Source: Ruminococcus flavefaciens (lineage in GTDB: Bacteria; Bacteroidota; Bacteroidia; Bacteroidales; P3). Taken from it: 64,000 bases of DNA. The stretch covers positions 242,820-306,819 of the forward strand of contig JAMPAI010000001.1 of NCBI GenBank assembly GCA_023667315.1, given 5' to 3'. Positions 1 to 9,022 of this stretch are shown here, one piece after another (position 1 is the first letter of the stretch; each line of letters opens with the position of its first letter). The translations under genes and the position numbers were made by a program. The notes under the pieces are model-generated. The model made no database searches. It saw only the letters and a list, made by a program, of their open reading frames with translations, and was not told the DNA's origin.

Positions 1-104
1 TATCGTTGATTTTTTTAGTTCCGATGTGTATAATCGCGTTGATAAAAAACACCGCAAATTTACAAAACCTGTGCATTATATGGGTACCTTCGCGCACTGA
101 TAAA

Positions 105-872
105 ATGGGTATGAACCGTCTTACTTTTTTGGGAACCGGAACTTCGCAGGGCGTGCCCCTGGTGGGCTGCCATTGCCCCGTCTGTACCTCGCCCGATCCG
201 AAAGACAAGCGTTTGCGCACCAGCGCCCTCATCACCACACCTAAGGTTACGGTGCTTATCGATGCCGGACCCGATTTCCGCTATCAGATGCTGCGCGCCG
301 GGGTGCAGCGCATCGACGCCATCTTGCTGACCCACGGCCACCGCGACCATATCGCCGGACTGGACGAGGTGCGCTCCTACAACTATTTTCAGCAGTGCGC
401 CATGCCGGTCTATGCCAACAGGCAGGCCATAGAGTCGGTGCATGCGTTCCTGCCGTACGCCTTCGGCCGCCACCGCTATCCGGGCGCGCCGCAGTTCGAG
501 CTTCACCAGGTGGAGAGGCGCGCCTTTCAGGTGGGCGACCTGAAGATAACGCCCATCGGGGTACAGCATTACGAAATGAAGGTGAACGCCTACCGCATGG
601 GCGACTTTACCTACATTACCGACGCCAAGGTAATCGAACGTGCTTCGGTGGATAAGATTCGCGGCACCAGGACCCTGGTGGTGAACGCGCTGCGCAAGGA
701 ACCGCACATGACCCATTTCAGCCTGTCGGATGCCCTGCAGCTGATAGACGAGATCAAGCCGGAACGCGCTTATCTGGTACACACCGGCCATGCCTTGGGC
801 TATGCCCAGACCCAGGCCGAACTGCCCGAAAACGTATGGATGGCCTACGACGGCCTCACGATAGAATTTTAA
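105..872 (+). CDS. MBL-fold metallo-hydrolase, PhnP-like
   Basis: Predicted cytoplasmic metal-dependent phosphodiesterase or hydrolase of 255 residues. The N-terminus has the GTGTSQGVP turn followed by C22-H23-C24 and C27, the structural zinc knuckle seen in PhnP-type enzymes. The metal-binding HxHxDH motif is T-H77-G-H79-R-D81-H82, and late histidine and aspartate residues lie in HTGHALGY and AYDGLTIEF. PhnP itself cleaves cyclic phosphoribosyl phosphates, but no phosphonate genes are nearby, so the substrate is unknown. I chose the ATG at 105; a second ATG at 111 is equally possible. A TACCTTCG sequence at 85-92 resembles a Bacteroidetes -7 element. The stop is 6 bp before thyA, so the two genes are probably co-transcribed. 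Confidence 0.8.
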   Translation: MGMNRLTFLGTGTSQGVPLVGCHCPVCTSPDPKDKRLRTSALITTPKVTVLIDAGPDFRYQMLRAGVQRIDAILLTHGHRDHIAGLDEVRSYNYFQQCAMPVYANRQAIESVHAFLPYAFGRHRYPGAPQFELHQVERRAFQVGDLKITPIGVQHYEMKVNAYRMGDFTYITDAKVIERASVDKIRGTRTLVVNALRKEPHMTHFSLSDALQLIDEIKPERAYLVHTGHALGYAQTQAELPENVWMAYDGLTIEF

Positions 873-878
873 ACGAAG

Positions 879-1673
879 ATGAAAACCTACCTCGACCTGC
901 TCCGCACCATTATGGAAAAGGGCACCGACAAGTCGGACCGCACGGGCACGGGAACCCGCAGCTATTTCGGGTATCAGATGCGTTTCGACCTCTCGGAAGG
1001 CTTCCCCCTGGTGACCACCAAAAAGCTGCACCTGCGTTCCATCATCTACGAATTGCTGTGGATGCTGCAGGGCAAGACCAACATCGGCTACCTGCATGAG
1101 AACAAGGTTACCATCTGGGACGAGTGGGCGGACGAGAACGGCGAGCTCGGCCCCGTTTACGGCAAGCAGTGGCGCGACTGGGTGGCGCCCGACGGCCGGC
1201 ATATCGACCAGATAAAGGATGTGGTGCAACAGATAAAGGCCAATCCCGATTCCCGCCGCCTGATCGTTACCGCCTGGAATCCCGCCGATGTAGATAAGAT
1301 GGCGCTTCCGCCCTGCCACACCTTCTTTCAGTTTTACGTGGCGGAAGGCCGGCTTTCCTGCCAGCTCTACCAGCGCAGCGCCGACACCTTTCTGGGCGTT
1401 CCGTTCAATATCGCCTCCTATGCGCTGCTCACTTCGATGATGGCGCAGGTGTGCGGGCTCAGGCCGGGTGTTTTCGTGCACAGCATGGGCGACGCCCACA
1501 TCTACCACAACCATTTCGAGCAGGTAAAACTGCAACTGGGGCGTGAACCCTATCCGCTGCCCGGACTGCAGCTCAATCCGGAGGTAAAGGACCTGTTCTC
1601 GTTCAGGTACGAGGATATCGAGATAAGGAACTACCAGTGCCATCCCACCATCAAGGGCGATGTGGCGGTGTAG
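879..1673 (+). CDS. thyA: Thymidylate synthase
   Basis: Methylates dUMP to dTMP using methylenetetrahydrofolate. At 264 residues it matches the length of bacterial ThyA. The catalytic cysteine is C146 in [12 protein letters not shown], and the folate/nucleotide motifs [13 protein letters not shown] and HIYHNH are intact. The start is the ATG 6 bp after the upstream hydrolase stop. Dihydrofolate reductase (folA), a common downstream partner, is absent; the stop codon instead directly abuts the stop of the convergent UbiB-like gene with no spacer. Confidence 0.97.
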   Translation: MKTYLDLLRTIMEKGTDKSDRTGTGTRSYFGYQMRFDLSEGFPLVTTKKLHLRSIIYELLWMLQGKTNIGYLHENKVTIWDEWADENGELGPVYGKQWRDWVAPDGRHIDQIKDVVQQIKANPDSRRLIVTAWNPADVDKMALPPCHTFFQFYVAEGRLSCQLYQRSADTFLGVPFNIASYALLTSMMAQVCGLRPGVFVHSMGDAHIYHNHFEQVKLQLGREPYPLPGLQLNPEVKDLFSFRYEDIEIRNYQCHPTIKGDVAV

Positions 1674-3314
1674 TTAGCGTTTCCTGAAAATCCGCAACAG
1701 AATCATCAGCGTGATGATGATGGCGGAGAATCCCATGAAGTATTTGCCGCTGTGATAGTCGGGCGCGAGCGCCAACAGCAGCACCGAGCCGATAAACAGC
1801 CCAATAAGCAGTATGGCCAGCACGATGCGGTTGCCGATGTTGCGCAGGGCCTTGTTGGTGGAATCGGCATTGTCCATGCGTATCTCGTGCGCGATTTTTC
1901 CTTCCTTGATCTTATAGAGGATCTCGTTGATCTGGTTGGGCAGGCTGCGCGCCAGGCTTACGTAATCGCCCACGGTGTCGAACACCGCCCCCGCCACCTT
2001 CTGCAGGTTGTACTGCGTGGACACGAGGCGTTTGGCGTAGGGCAGCACCAGGGGCGTGATGGGCAGGTCGGGGTCGAGCTCGCCGGCAAAACGCTGCAGG
2101 GTAAGCAGGGCCTTGCCCAGCATGAACATGCCCGAAGGTACGCGCAGCTTGTGCTTTACCAGGATGTTGATGCAACTCTGCATGATGCCCGCGAAGTTTA
2201 TTTCCTCCACCGGCACGTTGCCCACCCGCTTGAGCAGCGAGTCCAGCTCGAATTCGAGTTCGTCTATGTCCTGATAGAATTTCTTTCCGCTCAGGGTCAG
2301 CAGCGCCGCGCACATGCCCTTGGGGTTCTTGCGCACGAAACTGATCAGGAATTTGGCGATGAAGTTCATCTCGCGCGGACGGAGCGTGCCCACCATGCCG
2401 AAATCGATAAAGCAGACCACATTGCCGGGCATGATGAAGATGTTGCCCGGATGCGGGTCGGCATGGAAGAAGCCTTCCTCCATGATCATCTTCAGCAGCG
2501 CGTTGGCTCCGTTCACGGCCACGGTGTGCAGGTCGTATCCCTTCTGGCGCAGCGAGTCGATGCGGTCGGGCGAGATGCCCTTTATCTTCTCCATCACCAG
2601 CACCCGCCGCGTGGTGTATTCCGGATAGGTCTTGGGAATATGCACGGTGGGGTCGTTCTCGAACATCTTGGCGAAGCGCGTCATGTTCTCCATCTCGTTG
2701 AAGTAGTCCAGTTCGTTGGAGATCTGTTGCGCGAACTCGTCCACGAAACCCGAGAGGTCCATGTAGGCGTACTTGGGGTAAGACTTCACGAACCAGTTGG
2801 ACATGAGCCGCAGCAGTCTGATATCCAGCTTGATGGTGTTCTCGATATGCGGCCGCTGTATCTTGATGATCACCTCGTCGCCGTTCTTGAGCCGTCCTTC
2901 ATACACCTGGCCGATGGAGGCCGAGGCGATGCATTCGGTGTCGAACCATTCGAAAACGTGCTCGGTTTTCTTTCCTAATTCGTTCTCTATAAGGTTTATG
3001 GCGGTGCGGTTGTCGAAGGGATCCACCTGCGACTGCAATTTCTTGAGTTCCACGCGGATGCGTTCCGAAAGCACATCGGGACGGTCGGCCAGGATCTGCC
3101 CGAACTTCACGAAGGTGGGGCCCAGGTCCTCGATCAGCATGCGCAGGCGTTCTGGTCCCGAACGCAGTTCCTTTTCGGGATGCCGCTTGATATGGCGCTT
3201 GCCCATGCGCGTGCCCCAGAACCAAGATGAAATGCCGTGTTTAAGCAGTATCCGGAAAATCTGCAGGAAACGGCACAACTCCAGGAAGCCGGTGTAGAGA
3301 TTCAGGATTTTCAT
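1674..3314 (-). CDS. ABC1/UbiB-family atypical kinase
   Basis: Predicted membrane-anchored atypical protein-kinase-like ATPase of 546 residues. It shows the family signatures KFGQ (residues 70-73), a serine-containing ASIGQVYEG loop in place of the usual P-loop, HADPHPGN (catalytic loop) and DFGMVG. Two hydrophobic segments close the C-terminus, as in UbiB. UbiB proteins help move or present hydrophobic quinone intermediates. Bacteroidales use menaquinone, so a role in menaquinone or another polyprenyl lipid is inferred. It lies 12 bp downstream of a small coiled-coil gene and a polyprenyl diphosphate synthase, which supports that role. Confidence 0.88.
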   Translation of the reverse strand: MKILNLYTGFLELCRFLQIFRILLKHGISSWFWGTRMGKRHIKRHPEKELRSGPERLRMLIEDLGPTFVKFGQILADRPDVLSERIRVELKKLQSQVDPFDNRTAINLIENELGKKTEHVFEWFDTECIASASIGQVYEGRLKNGDEVIIKIQRPHIENTIKLDIRLLRLMSNWFVKSYPKYAYMDLSGFVDEFAQQISNELDYFNEMENMTRFAKMFENDPTVHIPKTYPEYTTRRVLVMEKIKGISPDRIDSLRQKGYDLHTVAVNGANALLKMIMEEGFFHADPHPGNIFIMPGNVVCFIDFGMVGTLRPREMNFIAKFLISFVRKNPKGMCAALLTLSGKKFYQDIDELEFELDSLLKRVGNVPVEEINFAGIMQSCINILVKHKLRVPSGMFMLGKALLTLQRFAGELDPDLPITPLVLPYAKRLVSTQYNLQKVAGAVFDTVGDYVSLARSLPNQINEILYKIKEGKIAHEIRMDNADSTNKALRNIGNRIVLAILLIGLFIGSVLLLALAPDYHSGKYFMGFSAIIITLMILLRIFRKR

Positions 3315-3326
3315 GATTCGACGGTA

Positions 3327-3638
3327 TTATGCGTTGAGGGTATCGAGGCGTTGTACGATTTCGTCCAGGCGCTTCTTGATCTGCTCTAGTTCTTCCGCCA
3401 CTTCGCCTGTCTCTTGGCCGTTCTGCGCGGAGGCCTGTTTGCGGGCGGCGGCATTCTCCAGTTCTTGCCGGAGCGCGTCAAGCCCGCTCGCTACATGCTT
3501 GCCGGCATTGGCGCCGGTCTGTTTGTCCAGGCCCGTGTATTCTTCCAATACGGTGCTGAACTTTTCGATAAAAGCCTCTCTGTCTTCGGTGGCTGCCGAA
3601 AGGATCGTGCGCAGCAGGAAATTCAGTTTGTCGTTCAT
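3327..3638 (-). CDS. Small coiled-coil protein (phasin/UbiK-like position)
   Basis: A 103-residue protein with no signal peptide. It has an amphipathic N-terminal half (MNDKLNFLLRTILS, then FIEKFSTVLEEY), an Ala/Gln/Gly-rich middle, and a C-terminal coiled coil (EELEQIKKRLDEIVQRLDTL). I do not recognise a named family with certainty. Short amphipathic coiled-coil proteins of this kind include phasins and UbiK/BMFP quinone-biosynthesis accessory factors. Its place between polyprenyl diphosphate synthase (2 bp gap) and the UbiB-like kinase (12 bp gap) favours a lipid- or quinone-associated accessory role, which is inference. Confidence 0.75.
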   Translation of the reverse strand: MNDKLNFLLRTILSAATEDREAFIEKFSTVLEEYTGLDKQTGANAGKHVASGLDALRQELENAAARKQASAQNGQETGEVAEELEQIKKRLDEIVQRLDTLNA

Positions 3639-3640
3639 GG

Positions 3641-4636
3641 TTATCGGGTTTGGCAGATTTGGGTCAGCAAGGCTTCGAAAGCGGGCGATTCCTTGCCCAG
3701 GCGGCGGTAGGCGTCCCAGGCCTTTTGGGTGAACCGTCCGGCCTGTTGTACGGCATATTCCTCGCCGTCCGACTGTTTGATGCGGTCTATCAGCAGGTCG
3801 AGGCCGGCATCCTTTTCTTCCGTATCGCGGTCGGGGCTGTTGTGGCGTTCCATCAAGGCGTGCAGGCGCGCGAAGAAGTCTTCCTTCTCGGAGGCGGGGC
3901 AGTGCTTCAGGTAGTGCAGGGCCGGCAGCGTGAGCTTGCCTTCCAGCAGGTCGTTGCCGTATTGCTTGCCGTTGTCGTGCCGGGTGTCGAGATCCAGCAA
4001 ATCGTCCTTTATCTGGAACACCAATCCGGCGTTCCTGCCGATCTCGCGCACCAGTTCCATTTCCCCTTTGCCGGCCCGGGCGGTGTGCGCCCCGCACTGG
4101 CAGCAGCAGCCGAACAGCGCGGCGGTCTTGCGTTCGATGATGCGGTAATAGGTTTCCTCGTTCGAGTCGGGATTGCCCGCGTGTTCCAGCTGGATCAGCT
4201 CGCCCGCGCTCATCTGACGGATCACTTCCACCAGAAACAGCAACAGCCGGGTGTCCTCGCCGTCGTAGGCCTTCAGAAAGGCGTTGGTGAGCATGTAGTC
4301 GCCCGCCAACACCGCGGTCTTGTTGCCGAAAAGCGAGCGTATCGAAGCCTTTCCGCGCCGTATGTCCGCCATATCCACCACATCGTCGTGCACAAGAGAG
4401 GCCATATGTACGATTTCCACCAGCGAGGCCGCCAGATACGCCTGCCCGCATATCTCGTCGCGGAAAAGCCGGTGGGTAAGCAGCACCATGAGCGGCCGCA
4501 GCTGCTTTCCCTTCGACTGGAAAAGCTGGCCATATACCTGCTCTATCTCTGGAAAGTCGCCGGAGATGAATTCCTGGAATTTCCTATTGAAGACAGCTAA
4601 ATCGGCTGAGGTATGTTGCTGTAGATCCAAACCCAT
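3641..4636 (-). CDS. Polyprenyl (octaprenyl-type) diphosphate synthase
   Basis: Trans-prenyltransferase of 331 residues that extends isoprenoid diphosphates with IPP, probably making the menaquinone side chain. Visible motifs are KGKQLRP (IPP binding), the first aspartate-rich motif DDVVD within SLVHDDVVDMADIRRG, and the second motif DDLLD within FQIKDDLLDLD. It stands in a compact minus-strand operon between sufE and the small coiled-coil gene. Chain length cannot be read reliably by eye. Confidence 0.93.
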   Translation of the reverse strand: MGLDLQQHTSADLAVFNRKFQEFISGDFPEIEQVYGQLFQSKGKQLRPLMVLLTHRLFRDEICGQAYLAASLVEIVHMASLVHDDVVDMADIRRGKASIRSLFGNKTAVLAGDYMLTNAFLKAYDGEDTRLLLFLVEVIRQMSAGELIQLEHAGNPDSNEETYYRIIERKTAALFGCCCQCGAHTARAGKGEMELVREIGRNAGLVFQIKDDLLDLDTRHDNGKQYGNDLLEGKLTLPALHYLKHCPASEKEDFFARLHALMERHNSPDRDTEEKDAGLDLLIDRIKQSDGEEYAVQQAGRFTQKAWDAYRRLGKESPAFEALLTQICQTR

Positions 4637-4648
4637 TGTTTTCTGTTT

Positions 4649-5068
4649 TTATTTCTTGATGCTCAATGCCAGCGCGTAGAGCTTTATCTGCTTGAGCATG
4701 GCCGTGAGCCCGTTGGAGCGGGTGGGGGAAAGGTGCTCCTTGAGCCCCATCCGGTCCAGGAAATCCACCGGCGCGTTCACGATATCCTGCGGGGCTTCTC
4801 CCGAGAACACGTAGATGAGCAGCGAGGCGATGCCCTTGGTGATCACCGCGTCGGAATCCGCCTTGAAATACACCTTGCCGTCCTTCAGTTCGGCCTTGAT
4901 CCACACCCGCGACTGGCATCCCTTTATCAGGAAGGCCTCGTTCTTGTCGCCGTCGGGCAGTACCGGACATTCCCTGCCCTTTTCGATGAGCAGGGTGTAG
5001 CGGTCCATCCATTCGGAAAGCGCCGAAAACTGTTGTACGAGCTGTTCTTGTTTTTCGATGATACTCAT
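4649..5068 (-). CDS. sufE: SufE-family sulfur acceptor protein
   Basis: A 139-residue SufE homologue. SufE takes persulfide sulfur from the cysteine desulfurase SufS for Fe-S cluster assembly. The acceptor cysteine is C51 in FLIKGCQSRVW, at the position known for SufE, and the tail LSPTRSNGLTAMLKQIK is typical. No other suf genes are present. It starts 2 bp after the rarA stop and ends 12 bp before the polyprenyl synthase gene. Confidence 0.92.
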   Translation of the reverse strand: MSIIEKQEQLVQQFSALSEWMDRYTLLIEKGRECPVLPDGDKNEAFLIKGCQSRVWIKAELKDGKVYFKADSDAVITKGIASLLIYVFSGEAPQDIVNAPVDFLDRMGLKEHLSPTRSNGLTAMLKQIKLYALALSIKK

Positions 5069-5070
5069 GG

Positions 5071-6429
5071 CTAATATCCGTATTTATCTTTCCAGAGCCG
5101 TTGCAGGCGGCTGCGCATTTCGTTTTCCTTGGGGTTGTCGCCGGGTTCGTAGAACGTCTTGCCGCTTATCTGTCCGGGCAGGAACTCCTGTTCGGCGAAG
5201 TTGCCCTCAAAGTCGTGGGCGTACCTGTAGCCGTCGTGATAACCCAGTTCCTTCATCAGCTTGGTGGGCGCGTTGCGCAGGTGCAGGGGCACCGGCAGGT
5301 CGCCCGACTGCTTGATTTCCGCCAGGGCCGCGTCGATGGCCATGTAGGAGGCGTTGCTCTTGGGCGAGCAGGCCAGATATACGGCGGTCTGGCTCAGCGT
5401 GATGCGGCATTCGGGATAGCCTATCTTGTGCACCGTGTCGAAGCAGGCGTTGGCCAGCAACAGCGCGTTCGGATTGGCGTTGCCGATGTCTTCGGAAGCC
5501 AGGATCACCATGCGGCGGGCAATGAACTTTACGTCCTCGCCCGCGGAGAGCATGCGTGCCAGATAATACACGGCGGCGTTGGGGTCGCTGCCCCGCAGCG
5601 ACTTGATGAAGGCCGATATGATGTCGTAGTGGATCTCCCCGTTTTTGTCGTAGGTGGTCAGGTTCTGCTGGATAAGCCCCGTCACCAGCTGGTCGGTAAC
5701 GACGGGGCGCGCGCCTTGGGCGGCGTTCTTGGGGTCGGCCATCAGTTCGCCCGCCACTAATTCTATGGCGTTGAGCAGCTTGCGGCCGTCTCCGCCCGAA
5801 ATGCGCTTGAGGGCGTTGCTTTCCTCAATCTGAATGTCGAGATGATAGCGTTCCCGGATATGATTCACGGCGCGGGCTATGAGCTCGTCCAGTTCTTCGG
5901 AGGAAAGGTTCTGCAGCACATACACCTGGCAGCGCGACAGAAGCGGCGAGATTACCTCGAACGAGGGGTTCTCGGTGGTGGCGCCGATAAAGGTGATGGT
6001 GCCCTTTTCGACCGCGCCTAAGAGCGAGTCCTGCTGCGACTTGCTGAAACGGTGTATTTCGTCGATGAACAGGATGGGGCGCTTGCCCTGCGGGTTGCGG
6101 GGTTTGGGAGCCGCCGCCTCGAACAGCGAGGGCGAGTCGAGCAGCGCCGTGGATTTCTGCATGCGTTCGGCCTTGTCCAATACTTCCCGCACGTCCTTTA
6201 CCCCGGCCAGCACCGCGCTCAGCGTAAAGAAAGGCCGGTCCAGGTATTTGGAAATGAGGTAGGCCAGCGTGGTCTTGCCCACGCCGGGAGGCCCCCACAG
6301 GATCATCGAGGGCAGGTTGCCCGACAGTATGGCTTTCTCCAGCACCGCGCCTTGACCCATAAGATGGGTCTGCCCGATGTACTCTTCCAGGCGTTGCGGA
6401 CGCAACTGTTCGGCTAATGGCGGGTTCAT
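5071..6429 (-). CDS. rarA: Replication-associated recombination protein A (AAA+ ATPase)
   Basis: RarA/MgsA is a clamp-loader-like ATPase acting at stalled replication forks. This 452-residue protein has Walker A GPPGVGKTT, Walker B ILFIDEIHRF, sensor 1 GATTENPSF, an arginine finger region PLLSRCQVY, and the long C-terminal tetramerisation part (ASEDIGNANPNAL, HLRNAPTKLMKELGY). The start ATG overlaps the TGA of the upstream methylase gene by 4 bp, indicating translational coupling. The open frame extends far upstream of this ATG but belongs to the methylase region there, so the downstream start is preferred. Confidence 0.95.
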   Translation of the reverse strand: MNPPLAEQLRPQRLEEYIGQTHLMGQGAVLEKAILSGNLPSMILWGPPGVGKTTLAYLISKYLDRPFFTLSAVLAGVKDVREVLDKAERMQKSTALLDSPSLFEAAAPKPRNPQGKRPILFIDEIHRFSKSQQDSLLGAVEKGTITFIGATTENPSFEVISPLLSRCQVYVLQNLSSEELDELIARAVNHIRERYHLDIQIEESNALKRISGGDGRKLLNAIELVAGELMADPKNAAQGARPVVTDQLVTGLIQQNLTTYDKNGEIHYDIISAFIKSLRGSDPNAAVYYLARMLSAGEDVKFIARRMVILASEDIGNANPNALLLANACFDTVHKIGYPECRITLSQTAVYLACSPKSNASYMAIDAALAEIKQSGDLPVPLHLRNAPTKLMKELGYHDGYRYAHDFEGNFAEQEFLPGQISGKTFYEPGDNPKENEMRSRLQRLWKDKYGY

Positions 6430-7145
6430 GCTGAGATAAGGAATACGGTGTTCTTCTTGTTGATGTCCGCCGGCTTGCTGCGCCATTGCTCCACGCTGCG
6501 GGTAACGATCAGCTCGTCGGGCAGTGTGATGTTGCAGGCAACACACAGGCGCGTTTCCGGGCGGCAGGCGGAAAGTATGCTCTCCAGCATCTGGCGGCTG
6601 CGGTAGGGCGTTTCGATAAAGATCTGCGTCTGCCCCGTCTTGCGTGAGCGCGTTTCCAGTTCCACGAGGCGGGCCTGCCTGTCTTTGGGCTCTACCGGCA
6701 GGTAGCCCGAAAAGCAGAAACTCTGTCCGTTGAAGCCCGAGGCCATCAGCGCCATGAACAGCGAGGAGGGGCCGCTCAGCGGTACCACCTTCATGCCCTT
6801 GCGGTGCGCCCATTCCACGGCCATCGCGCCGGGGTCGGCCACGCAGGGCAGCCCCGCTTCCGAGATCACGCCGATGTCCTGTCCCGAAAACGAGGCCGGA
6901 TCCGGCAACTGTTTCTGCAGCAGCGGCTCGATGCCGCTTTCTTTCGTGTGTTCGTTCAGTTCCACGAAGGTGACATCCCCGAAAGGGGCGTTGAAGCCGG
7001 CCTTGCGCAAGAAACGCCTGGCCGAGCGCAAATCTTCTACAAAAAAGGCACGGAGATGTTCTATCCGCGACAGGTAATCGGCAGGCAACACGGCGCTTAC
7101 GGGCGTATCGCCGAGACAGCTGGGCAACAGGAACAGAGTTGCCAT
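6426..7145 (-). CDS. RsmI-like SAM-dependent methyltransferase
   Basis: A 239-residue member of the tetrapyrrole-methylase fold used by RsmI, which 2'-O-methylates C1402 of 16S rRNA. Typical motifs are GVISEAGLPCVADPGA, PLSGPSSLFMALMASG, FSGYLPVE and FIETPYRS. The N-terminus (MATLFLLPSCLGDTP) differs from canonical RsmI, so it may be the Bacteroidetes-specific paralogue and its target is uncertain. It follows dnaA by 8 bp and overlaps rarA by 4 bp. Confidence 0.85.
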   Translation of the reverse strand: MATLFLLPSCLGDTPVSAVLPADYLSRIEHLRAFFVEDLRSARRFLRKAGFNAPFGDVTFVELNEHTKESGIEPLLQKQLPDPASFSGQDIGVISEAGLPCVADPGAMAVEWAHRKGMKVVPLSGPSSLFMALMASGFNGQSFCFSGYLPVEPKDRQARLVELETRSRKTGQTQIFIETPYRSRQMLESILSACRPETRLCVACNITLPDELIVTRSVEQWRSKPADINKKNTVFLISA

Positions 7146-7153
7146 GGGAAAAA

Positions 7154-8572
7154 TCAGTTTTTGATTTTTTGATCCAGCTCTTCCACCACGCCCTTGAACG
7201 CCTTGTCGGTCTCAATCAGGTTCTGGATGGTCTTGCAGGCATGCAGCACCGTGGCATGGTCGCGCTTGCCGCATTGGGCGCCGATGGCGGCCAGGGAATT
7301 CTTGGTGTGTTTCTTGGCGAAATACATGGCCAGCTGACGGGCGATCACGATCTCGCGGCGGCGGGTGTTGGAGTGTATCTTGTCCACCGGCAGTTCGAAA
7401 TGGTCGCAGATAACCTTCTGGATATAGTCGATGGAGATTTCCTTGGCGGAGTTGTGCACGATCTGGTCGATCATCTTGCGCGCCAGTTCCATCGTAATGG
7501 TCTTCTTGTTGTGGATCGACTGCGCCAGCAGCGAGTTGAGCACGCCTTCCATCTCGCGCACGTTGGTGGAGATGCTGTAGGCGATGTACTCGATAACCTC
7601 CTTGGGCATCTCTACCCCGTTGGAGTGCAGTTTCTTCTGCAGGATGGCGATGCGGGTCTCCACGTCGGGCACCTGCAGTTCGGCGGCCAGCCCCCACTTG
7701 AAGCGGGAGAGCAGCCGTTGGTCGATGCCCTGCAGTTCTACCGGCGGCTTGTCGGACGAAATGATGATTTGCTTTCCGCTTTGGTGCAGTTGGTTGAATA
7801 TCTGGAAGAAAGCATCCTGCGTCTTGTCTTTTCCCGCCAGCTTGTGGATGTCGTCGATCAGCAGCACATCGATTAACTGATAGAAGTGTGTGAAGTCGTT
7901 GGTGGTGTTGTTGCGGCAGGAGTCGATGAACTGCTGCGTGAAGAGCTCGGCCGAAACGTACAGCACCGTGAGGTCGGGATAGTTCAGCTTGGCCTGCAGG
8001 CCGATGGCGTTCATCAGGTGGGTCTTGCCCAATCCGATCGGGCTGTACAGGAACAGGGGGTTGAATCCCGTCTTGCCCGGTTTCTCGGCAATGGAATAGC
8101 CCACAGAGCGTGCCAGACGGTTGCATTCGCCTTCCACGAAATTATCGAAGGAATAGGCGGGGTTCAGCTGGGAATTGACCTTGATCTTCTTGATTCCCGG
8201 AATGATGAACGGGTCGGGCAGTTGCTGGTTTCTTTGCGGAATGGGCATGGCGGTAGGCTGGTTTCGGGTTTCTTTTTTGTATCCGCTTTCGGCTGTTACC
8301 GCATACGGGTTGGTGTTATCCACGATTACAGAGTATTCCAGGCGGCCTTCCGGACCCAACGTACGCTTGATGGCGGAACGTAATAAGCCTACGTAGTGTT
8401 CTTCGAGCCATTCACAGAAAAACGGACTGGGAACTTGTATGGTAAGGGTGTTGTTTTCTAACTTCACGGCCTTGATGGGAGTGAACCACGCCTTGTAATT
8501 GGCGGTGTCACCCAAATTGTCGCGGAAGATCTCAAGGCATTCTTCCCATACGGAGGTATGATTCTTTTCCAT
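7154..8572 (-). CDS. dnaA: Chromosomal replication initiator protein DnaA
   Basis: The ATP-dependent initiator that binds DnaA boxes and opens oriC. The 472 residues divide into domain I (SVWEECLEIFRDNLGDTANYKAWF), a variable linker, the AAA+ core with Walker A IGLGKTH and Walker B LLIDDIH, and the domain IV helix-turn-helix ending in CGKRDHATVLHACK. It is the first gene of a minus-strand run dnaA-methylase-rarA-sufE-polyprenyl synthase-coiled coil-ubiB with spacings of 12 bp or less, so dnaA expression may be linked to the downstream genes. Confidence 0.98.
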   Translation of the reverse strand: MEKNHTSVWEECLEIFRDNLGDTANYKAWFTPIKAVKLENNTLTIQVPSPFFCEWLEEHYVGLLRSAIKRTLGPEGRLEYSVIVDNTNPYAVTAESGYKKETRNQPTAMPIPQRNQQLPDPFIIPGIKKIKVNSQLNPAYSFDNFVEGECNRLARSVGYSIAEKPGKTGFNPLFLYSPIGLGKTHLMNAIGLQAKLNYPDLTVLYVSAELFTQQFIDSCRNNTTNDFTHFYQLIDVLLIDDIHKLAGKDKTQDAFFQIFNQLHQSGKQIIISSDKPPVELQGIDQRLLSRFKWGLAAELQVPDVETRIAILQKKLHSNGVEMPKEVIEYIAYSISTNVREMEGVLNSLLAQSIHNKKTITMELARKMIDQIVHNSAKEISIDYIQKVICDHFELPVDKIHSNTRRREIVIARQLAMYFAKKHTKNSLAAIGAQCGKRDHATVLHACKTIQNLIETDKAFKGVVEELDQKIKN

Positions 8573-9022
8573 CTCGGCTAAAAATAAAAGGTGTGATATA
8601 TCGACTGTTGATAAGTGGTGTTCTTCGGACTTTTCAACACGTGATTTTCGCTTGCAAAGATGGGATGAAAAAAGGTAAAAAAAAAGTGTGCCGGCTCTTG
8701 CTTTTTAAAAAAGTAATGTGTAGGCGAAATCGGTGCTGTCGTGTGGTTCTGGAGTGTTGTATAATGATTTTCTTGATGTTGTAATTTTGTGGCGGACGGG
8801 GCGGGATTTCGGCCGAACAAAAATTTCTTAAAATTTTTATGGAGGGTGGTTGTTCATTACCTCTCAGGAAGGAGGGACGGGAAGAAACTTATCAAACGGT
8901 TGATAAATTTCTTCTCTGGCCGTGTTTTTCTCGAAAAGTGTCCTGTTTTGGCGGGGGGTGCCGGCCAAACCGGCAAAATGGTTAACTTTACGTGTCGTTT
9001 TACCCGAAAACACCTCTATAGA
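8573..9022. other. Non-coding dnaA-upstream region with TTGATAA motifs (possible oriC or regulatory region)
   Basis: This 450-bp stretch separates divergent dnaA and the thioesterase gene; no credible gene is seen in it. It contains AT-rich runs (8660-8710) and repeated DnaA-box-like words: TGTTGATAA at 8606-8614 (one mismatch to TGTGNATAA), GTTGTATAA at 8756-8764 (two mismatches), and an inverted pair TTATCAA 8889-8895 / TTGATAA 8900-8906 around ACGG. A GC hairpin, GCCGG 8960-8964 and CCGGC 8970-8974, also lies here. Function as an origin or as dnaA autoregulation sites is inference. Confidence 0.4.

Noticed and set aside
60..1643. Antisense frame of 527 codons opposite the hydrolase and thyA
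   Set aside because: thyA and the MBL hydrolase are fully conserved on the plus strand.
3327..4451. One continuous 374-codon frame spanning the coiled-coil gene and part of the polyprenyl synthase
   Set aside because: The upstream part is a shifted reading of the synthase; only the last 103 codons from ATG 3638 form a sensible protein.
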